Below, one piece after another: positions 40,813-55,969 of a stretch of 64,000 nucleotides of DNA. The notes under the pieces are model-generated. The model made no database searches. It had not been told where the DNA came from and was given only the letters and a program-made list of their open reading frames with translations. Both the position numbers and the translations under genes were made by a program. Where the stretch lies: NCBI RefSeq assembly GCF_034702125.1, contig NC_085869.1:53124884-53188883 (forward strand), given 5' to 3'. The stretch comes from Engraulis encrasicolus. Lineage: Eukaryota; Chordata; Actinopteri; Clupeiformes; Engraulidae. Positions within the stretch are counted from its first letter, which is position 1; each line of letters starts with the position of its first letter.

Positions 40813-41872
40813 CAATGGTGTCAACATTAATCGATCCGGCGATCCAATCCAATGTGGGGCATGGACGATCCAGAATTGATCCGGCAAGTTTCAGAATCGA
40901 TCCAGCAATTTTTTTAAGTTTCAATTACTTCCATGGATATTTCAGGAGCAAATGAATAAAAGGACTTCAAAACATTGCAAGACTGATACAGACTGATACA
41001 GAAAACAGACAATAAATTGTTGCTCTGTATCTGACTACTTGTATTGCCTCATCTGACTCATGACTGATTAAACATTTGCTTTGCTTTCAGTAGTGTGGGA
41101 ATACATCTACTGATGCAATCTGGACACATCTTCAGTGATGTTCCTGATATCATTGGGGGGTTTCGGGTCTTTCAACATCATACCCCCCGTCAACCAGGCG
41201 ACCCAACCGGGGGTGATCAGGCCCCAGCTTGTGTCCAGATGGCGCGCTAGCTACCACGACTCCATGGTTCTCCTCTCTTGAGCCACAGCCATCTTGAGGC
41301 TCTCTCTGCCGCTTCAGTGGTATTGCGGATGGCTCTCCTCTTATGCAGTCCGACGATGCCTAAATGCCCCAATGCACTGGCCAAGGACCGGGCAGCAAAG
41401 CCTCTGCATCCTACCTCGACTGGTAGGCACTTCGCCCTCCAACCTGACTGCTGGCACTCATTGGTCAGCCCTGCGTACTTGGAGAGCTTCCTCTCAAAAG
41501 CTTCTTCCAGGCGGTCTTCCCACGGGACTGTGAGTTCCAGCAATACGACCTGCTTGGTGGCCTCTGATACAAGGACGATGTCAGGGCGGAGGGTGGTGAC
41601 TGCAATGTTGCTGGGGAACCTCAGCTGTTTCTCAAGGTCCACCAGAAGCTGCCAGTCTTTTGCTGAGGTCAGTATGCCTGTTGGTGCCTTGTTTGCTGGG
41701 GTAACCTGCTCTCCAGCCTTGACAAAGGTGATGTAGAAATGTAATGCATTGCAATGCATTGTAGAATTGCATCGGATCGGATTGCATAGAATCGAATCGA
41801 ATCGAATCGAAGCGCTACCTCCCGAATCGTGATCGAATCGGGTTGTGAGGGCAGTGCCGAGGCACACCACTA
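40813..41872. mobile_element. hAT-type element with nested second repeat
   Basis: Ends CAATGGTGTC and CACACCACTA are imperfect inverted repeats. The 8-mer CTGTCAGT flanks both sides (40805-40812, 41873-41880). Arms rich in GATCC/GAATCGAT words lie at 40830-40920 and 41765-41850. A distinct repeat at about 41130-41740 interrupts the interior and carries a minus-strand coding fragment. Confidence 0.75.
41247..41724 (-). pseudogene. Restriction-like-endonuclease-type repeat fragment
   Basis: About 155 readable codons from FVKAGEQ to a stop at 41247. The segment LRPDIVL...LLELTVPWEDR resembles the PD...(D/E)-type motif of the restriction-like endonuclease at the C-terminus of R2-type retrotransposons (known motif RPDLV...DVTV). 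I recognise this segment as recurring widely in fish genomes, usually as a repeat rather than a cellular gene. The longer upstream open frame over the GAATC microsatellite is spurious. Function and parent element are inferred; a reverse transcriptase is not present here. Confidence 0.55.
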
Positions 41873-41880
41873 CTGTCAGT

Positions 41881-42065
41881 GATTTTATACCACGAGTGTC
41901 AAATAAGTAGAGACGCTAAAGCCTGCTCTTGTCTATGAACAATTTGGCAATGCATAAAGTGAATTCCACTTTTTGTGCTATGGTAACCTACTTACATATA
42001 GGGACCTTCAAAAAAATGAGGTAGTTTGGTTAGCTAACTACCAACGAGAATACTAGGGGCACATG
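41881..42065. other. Intergenic, nothing recognised
   Basis: Short unique sequence between two repeats. Confidence 0.3.
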
Positions 42066-42210
42066 GGAAAGAGGGGCTCTGTGGTTCACTGGGCTAAGGT
42101 GCCGCACCATACATTTGGGGGACCCAGGTTTGAGTCTGGTGTCATTTACCAATCCTCCCCCATCTCTATCTCCCAATAATGGCTTTTGTCTCTCACATAC
42201 TCTCCTATCT
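42066..42210 (+). repeat. tRNA-like SINE head
   Basis: A-box-like TGGTTCACTGGGCTAAGGTG at about 42083 and B-box-like GGTTTGAGTCT at about 42128 have tRNA spacing. The tail is not clear, so this may be a truncated copy. Confidence 0.5.
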
Positions 42211-42934
42211 CAATATAAAAGCCCCAAAAACATGTGTACGTCCTATCTCGGAGAAAAACACCAGATGAGGCAACCAGGCTTTGATAGTAAAGGCCTTCAT
42301 CATAACCGAGCCATCCCCATCTCTCTCCTACCGTACAGCAACAGAGACCAAGGTTACCTCACTGTCCTCGAGGACCTATCTGTGAGGAGGTACAATTTGT
42401 CATCATCCCTGCTGAAAGCTGGCTTATGTTACATAAAAAAATCTCATCTAATGAACTTCTTGTTAAGATTCTCTCTCTGTTCCCCCTTGGATCGGCCCTG
42501 CATTAAATAATAGCCCATTAAGGCGGTCTCGCATATGTGCGACATTATCGCGTGGGTTGCTTTCTTTTTTTATATGAAATTAGTACAGTGGCTGGGGAGG
42601 GAACGGAAGGGAAGGGAAGGGAGGGGGTGTGTGCGATGCCATTTGGGACCCGATAGAGGAAGAACATCTGTGGACGCTGCAGAGACAGCGTCGCGGCAGC
42701 TGCCAAGACATCCCAGCTGTGCTTTAAGGGGGCCATTCAAATGACACGGCGAGGAAGATAGAAGGTCTCAAGAAAATACCTCTTTCTTTTTTCTTGTTTT
42801 TGCTTTCGTTATCTTTTCCATTCACACTCTCGTTCTCTCTTGTCCTCTCTGTCTCCATCTGTCTCTGTTTGTCCTTGTCTGCCTGTCCCTTGTCTCCCTG
42901 GCACTCTGTCTGTCTCTCTGCGTCTGTCCCTGTC

Positions 42935-43139
<205 letters not shown>

Positions 43140-43465
43140 CCATCTTTTCTAGATCTCACTCCCTCATACTCTCCCTCTACCTCTCTTTCTCTAAAATAAG
43201 ACACTGCTGAAAGGAAGAGCAGCAATGGTTCCAAATAAAAAAAATAGAAGAAAAGTTTAACTTTGCTTTTCCGCAGTTAGCTTTAAAAAAAATTCACAGG
43301 AAGTTAAGATGTTAGCCCCACTGCCCATCCTGTGTTGGGGGTTACATAGGCCTACAGCCTACAATCTAGACCGGTTTCCTTTCAAGCAAGTTACTGTAGC
43401 TGCACTTCCTCTCAAACCTTTTACTTTACTTAGCTTACTCTTTGCTGTGGTTGTGTCAGCTCTCC

Positions 43466-46561
<3,096 letters not shown>

Positions 46562-46765
46562 AAACCCTCCAAAAAGCCAACTGGTTTCTGACATGGTGCC
46601 CTATGGAGATGTTGTGCTCAACAAAGAACATACAACGATTCAAGAACGAAAACCATGGGTGGGCTTGGTTTGGCCTGTGCCCACGTCTGTGTTTTACACA
46701 ATAGCAACACTGTGATGTACCTATCAAGGGATGTGGTAAGCTAGGACATAGCATGTGACAGCGGA

Positions 46766-46771
46766 AATAAA
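46766..46771 (+). terminator. Candidate poly(A) signal of immune receptor
   Basis: AATAAA about 205 nt after the stop codon. Position is plausible for a short 3' UTR. Confidence 0.5.
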
Positions 46772-46967
46772 GTGCTACCTTGCAGGCCTTCCAGCCAATA
46801 CAGATCAATACAATACAATACTCCAATAAGGTATGAACACAGTCAATATTTGTCAGAATGAAACAATGTTACATATGTGATTGTGAGGCTTAAGGCATTG
46901 AAAGCATCAACAGTAACAGTAGTTCATCATCACGATCATGACCATGATCATTATAATCAGCATCATC

Positions 46968-47004
46968 ATTATTATCCTCCTCCTCCTCCTTCTCCTCCTC
47001 CTCC

Positions 47005-47079
<75 letters not shown>

Positions 47080-47100
47080 ACAACAACAACAACAACAACG
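46968..47100. repeat. (TCC)n(ATC)n(AAC)n trinucleotide arrays
   Basis: Contiguous TCC, ATC and AAC trinucleotide tracts; about 24 ATC units are uninterrupted. Open frames in it (poly-His, poly-Ile, poly-Asp, poly-Met) are artefacts of the repeat. Confidence 0.97.
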
Positions 47101-48515
47101 CAGTCATTATCAACACAGTCATTACGTATTGTCATGTGATTACCATCACTTTCTATTGAGGTGTGTTCATGGCGTCGATAACATTGGTGCAAAACTGACA
47201 ACTAGAGCCTGCACAATGATTATTTCCAAGCGGGCACTTTTACTTGTTTGGTCGACCATCTTGCCAAGCTAAGCTCAGGTGACAGTCAGGTGTCTGACTG
47301 ATATCATCACACACCTTGTTCTTGTCCATTTCGGACACCTGACTGACAGATAGACTAACTCTGAGAAACCTGTTGCAATATCTGTATTTCCACTTGGACT
47401 ATTTTATAAAATTGCACTTCATCCAGCATCGTGTCAAACCCAAGAGTGGATATTCTTAAGAATAATATGGACCTCAGAACATTCTGTCTAAAATGATTCA
47501 TACTGTTCTCTCTCACGATGCTGGAACACTCACCTATAACAACTCTGAAGTTATTAGCGTAGAAATGGTCCAATTAGGTGATACTTGACTGTGTGTGTAT
47601 TGTGTGTATTGACTTCAGTGCTAATCTCTTGGTAGCCTACTGTTTGAGGCTCAGGTGGAGCTCCTTCATCTAAAGGACAAGAGCACAATTTTGAACATTA
47701 AGCCCCTTCTCTGAATTGTCTGCAATGCTTTTTTAGAGTTTCCCTCACCATTTATTTTAAATTTATTTTCTGCTTATTTGGCTATTTTGGATTTTATCTC
47801 AACTGACTTTAGAATGTCTATGGTATGCCCATATAATATTATGTTCTTAAAATTACCCTTAATTTTTTTCTCAGAAGTATGCATCACATATACGGTGAGG
47901 GCGACTGTAAAACATTGTAGACGACTCAGGAAAGGGGCTCAATGGGCATATGGTGCACTTGTCCCTTAAGAAAGTTTGGTTAGGGGTAAACACAATCTAT
48001 AACATATTGCATGAATATGCTATGAAGAAAAATGTCAATGAGTTCAGTAAATTCAGTGCACTAAACACATCCACTTGGACACACCTCTCATTTAATCAAC
48101 CAATCTTTTAATTGTCATAAAAGTGTCCAACTATCTTTTTTGCTCATCAAAGCAATGTTCTGAGGTGATGTCTGAAATGATTTAAAATCTCCATGAAGTT
48201 CTTCAGTGTGACTAACAATCAATTGTAAACAAAGACAGCAGGCCCTTTCCTACCATTTCAAAGATATGAGAAATTCGTTTTAGAAACCCCACTGATGTAC
48301 CACCCGCTGTGTCTCATTGCTTTTAGCTAAGCTTCAAACCGAGCTGTTTGTTTATTGCCTGGAAGTTTCTGACCCATTTTGTGGTTGACATGCTGTTGGC
48401 TGCATTCAGCAACGTGTTGTGTAATACAGTGTTAACATCACCCATGCTTATTGACCCTTGTGTGGGAATACTGATTCTCCTCTAAAGCAGTGAGATGCTG
48501 CATTTGTCAAACGCT
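47101..48515. other. Intergenic, no feature seen
   Basis: AT-rich unique sequence between the trinucleotide arrays and the large transposon. CAGGTGTCTGACTGA and TCGGACACCTGACTGA words recur near 47288 and 47332. Confidence 0.35.
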
Positions 48516-48532
48516 GTGTCTCCAGAGACTAG

Positions 48533-48762
48533 TTAGTCTAGACACATTTTTCATATTTGTGAATGTTAGAAGCATTTTTTAGTAAAAGTTGGGAACCTAT
48601 GTACTTAACATAATTTAAGTGTGCTGAATTCAACTAGACTGGTTCCCAAGCTGAATTTTGAGGTTTTGACAGTTAAATTTGAAAAACAAAATGGCTGCCA
48701 AAATACGCTATTTTTGACAGAGCATTTTTACCAAGTATTGCTGTACTTGGAAATAAATGCTC
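48533..48762 (+). repeat. Left terminal inverted repeat of large transposon
   Basis: Outer word TTAGTCTAGA, then the 36-bp and 24-bp blocks identical to the right end, then diverged similarity (AAACAAAATGG, TGGAAATAAATG). Exact start is uncertain by several bases. Confidence 0.8.
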
Positions 48763-49107
48763 TTTTCTAAAATTTTGTGTCCCATTAATGTTTGTTGATG
48801 AATGTATCTACTATAGAGGATTTTAAAAAGTATAAAATAGCTTCTAGAATGCTAATAATGCTAATATTGTAGGCTAGGTGTTAGCCTAAACGTTTTTAAA
48901 TATTTAGCTTTTCTAATAAGATATTTGTAGCCTATGTGTGTTTATATGGTTAAGAAAATTGATGTAAGTATTTTAGAAATACTTTGCATAATGTGAAGTA
49001 TTTAGTGTTTCCAAAAAATCATTGAAAGTTGCTATTGGCCCTTCTGAAAACTGTCCAGAAATCGCTAGATGACACCATGATATTACATATAATGTAAATT
49101 TTGAAAA

Positions 49108-50530
49108 ATGTTCAGACATATTTTACATATTCTATCAGATACTATTTCATACATTCCAGATAGTATATACATGCTACTCAGCCTGGTTGTTATTGGCCAG
49201 ACATCTCTTGAAGATGATGGAATTGGTGGCAAGGAAAAACTTCCTCAAAGAAGAGTTCTGAATGAGGCTAAAGTCCTTGTTTATTGTGTCAGTGATGGCA
49301 AAAAATGGACTCCGAAACATGTCAGTCTTGCTTGTACTCTTCATCAAGCTATTGGGTAAAAGACCTAATATGACTATTCAATCAGGCAGGTCATTGTCTG
49401 AGTTACGACCAGGTCCTCCAAGTCCAGATCCTCCTTAGCTGAGAGCACTCTAAAACACTGAACCACGAGAGTGGTGCCATTATTCCAACAAACATTGTGG
49501 CAGATAAATTCATCCACTACACATGTGATAACATTGATATCCTGGATGAAACACTTGACGGGAAGAATACTTCCCATGCAACACAAATGGCAGCATGGCA
49601 GAGAGGCCAACCAATTGATGATTCTGTTAAAGATATAGAGGTGTCTACTAGACATACATTAAATGTGCCAAATGCCCTGATGGAGCTACATCCTCTCTGG
49701 ATTACTCATAGGACATTCAAGCCAACTTTTTCAGCACCCATTGCTTAATCATGCTTTGGAAAATCTGGAGAGGAGCATAAGTATGCTAGACAAGCAAAGG
49801 CTACGGATCTAGCTTTCTTCTTGCACTGTCAAAACTTAGACATGAAGACTTTTTGGTCAGTGTTCAATCAGTCACTGTCATCAAAGGAACAACAGACTGC
49901 TGCGGGGTATTTGCCAATAGTCCTCGCTACTGCACACGTTTTGATACTTTGAATACAAATGCATTGTCATATCTTAACATTTTGGACATGAACAGTTATC
50001 ACAGTTGACCAAGCATTGTACTGCAGACTTAAAGAGTTAAAGTGGGCAATTTCAGAATAGAACAACAGATGAATACCTCGCCTAGGAGGACTTAACTTGT
50101 CAACCAACTTCCTTAAGGCCATAGGAGAACATATGAATGGATCTGGACTGACCAATGTATGGATGGTGGATTGCTTGGATAAGGCCCTGTTGAACTTGTT
50201 CTGGCAGGAAAGGCATCCAACAAAGCCGTGGCACACAAGTTTACTCTGCAATCCCTTTAGGGTCTTCTCATGCCAAGTCTTCTCTACCTGTCTTGCTAGG
50301 ATGGCTCATGGTGATGATCCTCAGACATTAGTGAACTGATTTCATTCCAGTATCAGGAAAAGGACAGCAATCTTCTGCATGATATTGCTGAGAGTCAATC
50401 TGATGATGTGAACTGGTGGCAGTATATGGATATGGTTATGGATATGGTTACTGTTCTGCTGCAATACACAAGAGAACAACGTGAAGCTACCTGGGATCTG
50501 AATTTTCACTCTTTCAGCCTAATGTTGCCC
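49108..50530 (+). pseudogene. Decayed transposon protein, N-terminal/central part
   Basis: Readable segments in two or more frames with stops between: VLNEAKVLVYCVSDGKKWTP (about 49249-49310), NQAGHCLSYDQVLQV (about 49380-49425), CDNIDILDETLDGKNTSHAT (about 49524-49583), ATDLAFFLHCQNLDMKTFWS (about 49804-49860), NGSGLTNVWMVDCLDKALL (about 50134-50190) and ATWDLNFHSFSLMLP up to 50530. The succession looks like one protein with several frameshifts. I recall similar phrases as a recurrent uncharacterised protein family of fish and invertebrate genomes, but cannot confirm this. The Asp/Glu-rich DNIDILDET could belong to a DDE-type catalytic core; that is speculation. Confidence 0.5.
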
Positions 50531-53380
50531 TGCTCAACAGATAACGCCGCCGCATCAGTTAAACAGGACACCACAGTTAACTTCGGTCTGCTCAACATCC
50601 GCTCACTCACGAACAAAGGCCATCTCATTCGTGATCTCCTCACCGACCGTAAGTTTGACTTTCTGTGTTTAACTGAGACTTGGCAACAACCTGGCGATTT
50701 CTCCCAACTTAATGACTGTACTCCTGATGGCTGTGTTTACATCTCTCAACCCCGTGGCTCCGGTCGTGGTGGGGGTCTCGCGATAATTCACCGCGAGACT
50801 TGGAAAGTCCAGCCCCTGTCTGTGCCCTCTTTCAGCTCACTGGAGTGCATTGCCTGCAAACTGCCCGGACCCATCCCCACCATAATCGCTTCCCTTTACC
50901 GCCCTCCTAAGCCACACAAAGAATTTTTAAACGAATTAGGCTCTCTTCTCACTCACCTCTCCACCCTCTCTCCTAATATAATTCTCCTTGGAGACTTCAA
51001 TATCCATTTTGACAATTCCCATCACTCCCTTACTTGTGACTTTTCTTCTTGCCTAGATAGTTTTGGTTTCCAGCAATTCATTGATTTCCCTACCCATACT
51101 AAAGGACATACATTGGACTTAATCTGTTGCTCTGGTCTCTCCCCCTCCAACTGCTCAGCTGATGACCTCCACATATCTGACCACTTCCTTGTCTCCTTTA
51201 ATGTCACTCTCCACCTCTCCATCATCAAGACCCCTCGCCTTATCTCGTTCCGTAATATTAAGGACATTAACATTGATTCCCTTTCTACCTCTATTGAAAC
51301 CATTCTGATTTCTAATAATCTCTCCTCCCCTGATGAACTAGTCACTCTGTATAACAATGGTCTTCACAATGTCCTTAATTGTTTTGCTCCTGTTAAAACT
51401 CGGTCTGTCACCTTTTCTCAAACTGCCCCCTGGTACACCCCTCAACTCCGGACCATGAAATCCAAAGGCAGACAACTTGAGCGCCTGTGCAAGAAAACTG
51501 GTTTCACTGTTCACAAAGAAATGTACCAAGCTCATATATCACTCTACAAGGACTGCATCTCTCAAACTAAGTCTGATTACTACTCCACTCTAATCTATGC
51601 CAATGAAGGCAACTCCAAAACCCTGTTCTCTGTGCTTAACAACATCCTTAAACCACCTGACTCTCTCCCTGCTCATATGTACTCAGTTGAGACTTGCAAT
51701 TCATTACTGGACTTTTTTAATGAAAAAATCCATAAGATCCACCAACATCTTATCTGCAACCCCTCTTTTCCCTCCCCCGCTGATCTCTTCCCCCTTCACC
51801 AGTTATTTTCTAGTTTTCATCTCCCGGACTCCTCTGAAATATCTGACCTCATCTCCAAATCCACGCCCTCCACCTGTCAGCTTGATCCCCTCCCCACAAC
51901 CCTTGTCTAATCCTGCCTCCCCTCTCTCCTCCCATTCATCTCTGCCATCATCCACTCCTCACTCTCCACTGGTACTGTACCCTCTCTGTTCAAAGTTGCT
52001 GCTGTTACCCCTATACTAAAAAAACCTGGCTCTGATCCCTCTGACTACAACAACCTCCGCCCAATCTCCAACCTTCCGTTCATCTCCAAAATTCTAGAAA
52101 AAATTGTAGCTTCTCAACTCCATTCCCATCTAACTCTTAACTCCCTCTATGAGCACTTCCAGTCTGGTTTTCGCCCCCGACATAGCACAGAAACAGCCCT
52201 AGTTAAAATCACTAATGACCTGCTCATGGCTGCTGACTCTGGCCTACTCTCTATTGTCATTCTCCTTGACCTCAGTGCAGCCTTTGACACCATCTCGCAT
52301 TCCATCCTTCTCCACAGACTCTCCTCAATTGGCATAAGTAACACACCCCTTGACTGGTTCCATTCTTATCTCTCTGGCCGTTCTCAATTTATTCAAATGA
52401 AGTCTTTTAAATCCAAGCCCTCCCCTGTCACCTCTGGTGTGCCTCAAGGTTCTGTTCTGGGGCCCCTCCTCTTCATCACCTACCTCCTTCCCCTTGGTAA
52501 TATCTTCCGCAAATTCAATATTAATTTCCATTGCTATGCTGATGACACCCAGCTCTATTTATCTGGCAAACCCTCTGACACTCTCCCTCCCCCCTCCCTC
52601 ACCACCTGTCTTTCTGAAATCAAATCCTGGCTCACCTCAAATGTTTTGAAACTGAATTCGAACAAAACTGAAGTCCTACTTATAGGCACCAAATCCACCT
52701 TATCCAAAGCAAATAGTTTCTCCTTCTCAATTGATAGCTCTCCTGTCTCCCCCTCCCCTCAAGTTAAGAGTTTGGGTGTCATGCTTGATGGCTCTCTATC
52801 CTTCCTCTCCCACATTAACAACATCACACGGTCTGCTTATTTCCACCTACGCAACATTAACCGTCTCCGCCCCTCTCTCACCTCCCATTCTACCTCCATC
52901 CTTATACACAGTCTTGTCACCTCTCGCATTGATTACTGTAATTCTCTCCTCTTTGGTCTCCCTCAAAAATCTCTCCACAAGCTCCAACTGGTCCAGAACT
53001 CAGCTGCCCGCATCATAACTAAAACCCCTTCCTGTCACCATATTACCCCTGCACTCCAACATCTCCACTGGCTCCCTATCAAATTTAGAATTCACTTTAA
53101 AATACTTCTCCACACCTTCAAGGCTATCCACAATCTTGCCCCTCCTTATCTATCTAATCTTATTCATATTGCTATTCCCTCCCGCCCCCTCCGTTCCTCT
53201 TCCTCCATTCTCCTCTCTGTCCCCTCTGCCCGTCTCAGCACCATGGGGAACAGAGCTTTCAGTTGCTCTGCACCTCAGCTGTGGAATGCGCTTCCCCCTG
53301 ACATCCGCAACATTGAGTCTTTACCCCTGTTCAAATCAAGACTTAAAACTCATCTATTTCAATTAGCCTATTCTTTATGA
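50531..53380 (+). pseudogene. L2 endonuclease-reverse transcriptase ORF with one nonsense codon
   Basis: One continuous frame of 949 codons broken by a single TAA at 51908-51910. APE-type endonuclease: LLNIRSLTNK near the start, CLTETW, GDFNIHF at about 50991, SDHF at about 51177. Reverse transcriptase: [15 protein letters not shown] (about 52160), [17 protein letters not shown] (about 52263), [13 protein letters not shown] (about 52437), the catalytic YADD at 52535-52546, and a C-terminal part with [17 protein letters not shown] and HWLP. The protein would copy its RNA at a nicked target. The stop separates endonuclease from RT, so this copy is probably inactive, but with only one lesion seen it is young relative to its host element. 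Confidence 0.9.
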
Positions 53381-53552
53381 TTCTTTAACTGTATTTTGTT
53401 TTATTTTTTTATTTTTTCATTTATTTTCTTTATATTTATTTTTTGTTTACAATCTGTTTATCTGTCTTGTTTTATTTTGCCTCTCTCTGTACAGTGTCCT
53501 TGAGTTTTTTGAAAGGCGCTTTTAAATAAAATGAATTATTAATTATTATTAT
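50531..53552 (+). mobile_element. L2 (LINE2) retrotransposon, 5'-truncated
   Basis: Insertion boundaries are set by the host transposon frame: ...MLP ends at 50530 and YFKRYGH... resumes at 53553. The element contains full endonuclease and reverse-transcriptase domains. Its 3' end TTGAAAGGCGCTTTTAAATA followed by AAATGAATTATTAATTATTA repeats is the hallmark L2 terminus. The 5' UTR and any ORF1 are missing, the usual result of incomplete target-primed reverse transcription. Confidence 0.9.
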
Positions 53553-53945
53553 TACTTTAAGCGGTATGGCCATCTTAATTATGCACAATGGGGCCCAGTG
53601 TATCTACTTGATGAGTCAGCTTCCAGAACCATTTTGTCTGAATTCCAAAAAGGCCACTTTGTGGTCAAAAGATTGGCTCACAAGTTTAGCCAGATTCTGA
53701 TCAGGCTATGAAGTGGGTAAATGTCACAGGCAATAAAAGAGCATAATTGTGATCACCGAGACAGCCCCAGCTTTGTGTAGGTGGACACTCTCTTTTAACC
53801 TGAGATCACACATTGCAGATCAAACATATGAAATGTACAGTGTCCTCCCCATGGCAGCAAGAAACTTCACAGTGACGGAATCTACTCACGGCAGATTAGA
53901 AACAATACGGAGTAAAAGTTCTTTACAAACATTTGTGCGTGCCCG
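53553..53945 (+). pseudogene. Decayed transposon protein, C-terminal part
   Basis: Continues the frame left at 50530: YFKRYGHLNYAQWGPVYLLD, then FQKGHFVVKRLAHKFSQI, and after a frame change ITETAPALCRWTLSFNLRSH and TVTESTHGRLETI. The order and spacing suggest the same protein as 49108-50530. It fades out at about 53945, where DIRS-like sequence seems to begin. Confidence 0.5.
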
Positions 53946-55740
53946 GTTCCTTGGACTCACGTCTCCTGACTGAGGTCACGAGTACCCTGAAGGACACGAG
54001 TTACGAGAGCTTGACTAGTTCTAGCCTGCTCTGTCCCTTTGTTCTCTTGACTACGGTCGACTGCTGGCAAATAATTTCAGTGGAGCCAGACTCTGACTCC
54101 CCCTGGCAAAGTGCTTCGATCTCCCGCCTAAGGTGGACGACTCTTTATCCCAACTCCCTGCCACCACAGAGAATCTCATACAGTACTGACCACCACCCTA
54201 GTGGCTGATGTGGCTTCCCCAGCTCGAGCAGCTGCCTTGGAGCCCCTTGGGCATCACCGCAGGCCACTGCGCTTGGCACGAAAGCGTACCCTGTCACCAG
54301 GCATGGCGCGCTCCAAAAGTCCTGAATAATGCACCACGAGCGCCTTCGCCTGACGCCTCCCTTTTTCCCCTCCTGCAAGGAAGCGAGATTTCTCAGGGTT
54401 TGTCCCCCCTTAGCCCACGGGGCTCAGGGGCCTCAGCTGAGAGCATAGGGGCTTCAGCCCCTCCTGCTACTTTCCCCTCTCCTGCAGGTTCGAGTCTGGC
54501 AACGGACCAGGAGGAGGACATACCCCAGCCCAGGGGCCACCTGCCCCTATGGGTCTGGCAAGGGAACATTTGAACCTAACCGTTTTTCTGGATAACGTTA
54601 TCAGGACAATTTAAGGGGCCAGGGCCCAATCTACTTTGACACTGTATAACCTGAAGTGGTCTGTCTTCCAACGCTAGTGTGACCAACGCGAAAGTGTTCA
54701 GTACCGATGGTGTTGTCCTTCCTACAAGACTTATTGGGGGGGAGACAAGGCTTTACCATTTAAGTCTACTTTGCAGCGATTTCATCGTGCCAAGTAGGAT
54801 TCGGTTCCAACACTCTGAGTGCCCATCCACTAGATACTTACGCCCCGTGCTACATCAGACGATACTCTCCTGGGATATCTCTCTAGTACTGGAGGCTATG
54901 TGTGGGGCCCCTTTCGAGCCCCTCCAAGAGGGGCCTCTCCAAACTGCTTTTGCATACCACCTTTCAGATCCGTGGAAGAGAGGTGACAACACAACTTGTG
55001 CCCTATGCACGCTTTACCATCTACATGAACAGGACTCACTGTTTTAGGAACACTGAGCAGCTGTTTGTGTGCTTCATCAAGCCCTCTACAGGGCTCACAG
55101 TTTTGAAATAGAGGTCTCCAAATGGTTGGTTCAAACCATTGCCCTGGCATATGAGTCCAAGGGTCGCTCACTTTAACAGTGCAGGTCTCTACATCCTGTC
55201 CTCTCTTCAAGGGTGCAGCAGTTTCAGAGGTGTGCAGAGCGGTTGGTTGGGCCAACCCCGCCACCTTTGTCCGGTTCTACCGGCTAGATGTGACCACGTT
55301 GCCACAGGAACGTAGGGTTCTGGGCAGGACCACTGATTGTCTGTAGGGTGATAGGAACGCTATCCTTACAGGATGCTCTTGGAGTTCTGCCTAGTTTGGA
55401 ACAGCAATCGGGAGTGATTGTAACTCTCCCATAGATATGCGATCGATTCGACTGAAAGAGACCATTAGGACATGAATATGTCCCCGTTCTCTGAAGGAGA
55501 TGAGTGAGCCATCTCTCAAGACAACCTTATTGCCGACAGCCGAAGAGATGTTTGGCATCAAAGTGGCTTATTTGCGCGCAACCATTCGGTTTTGACAAAG
55601 TGGACATCCTGCCCACACAGTTGATTGGACCTTTGGCGTGATTGCAAAGGTCTTCAGCTAATCGTACAGCTGAGAGTGCGCTCCCATAGAGATGGCTCAC
55701 TCATCTCCTTCAAAGAACAGGGGACATATTCATGTCCCAA
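53946..55740 (+). mobile_element. DIRS-type retrotransposon fragment
   Basis: A plus-strand segment at about 55217-55320 reads AVSEVCRAVGWANPATFVRF then YRLDV, the C-terminal signature of DIRS/Ngaro tyrosine recombinases of fish. A Ser/Pro-rich open frame at 54208-54573 sits where gag would be; reverse transcriptase and RNase H are absent. The right end holds an inverted repeat: 55468-55516 pairs with 55688-55737. DIRS elements are known for inverted terminal repeats. The left boundary is not determined. Confidence 0.6.
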
Positions 55741-55969
55741 TATTTAGTCTTTTAGATAATACTATCTTCTTTGCCTCTCTTTTTCTTTCCAAATCTTATT
55801 GAATGACAATTTTGTATGATAATGTGCTTCATGGAGGCTATTGCTATTGAATACCAGTTTACGAGAATATCTTATTATTAGAACGGCATAATTATAGTAT
55901 TTTTTATCTTTTTGCCATGACAATTTGCCTTTGTGTAAGTGTAGGAATACATGATAAATGCAAATATGT
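55741..55969 (+). other. 3' interior of large transposon
   Basis: AT-rich non-coding sequence between the DIRS fragment and the right inverted repeat. Confidence 0.5.

Noticed and set aside
41730..41870. N-terminal extension of the endonuclease-like frame
   Set aside because: It is translated hAT arm and GAATC microsatellite sequence, not protein-coding.
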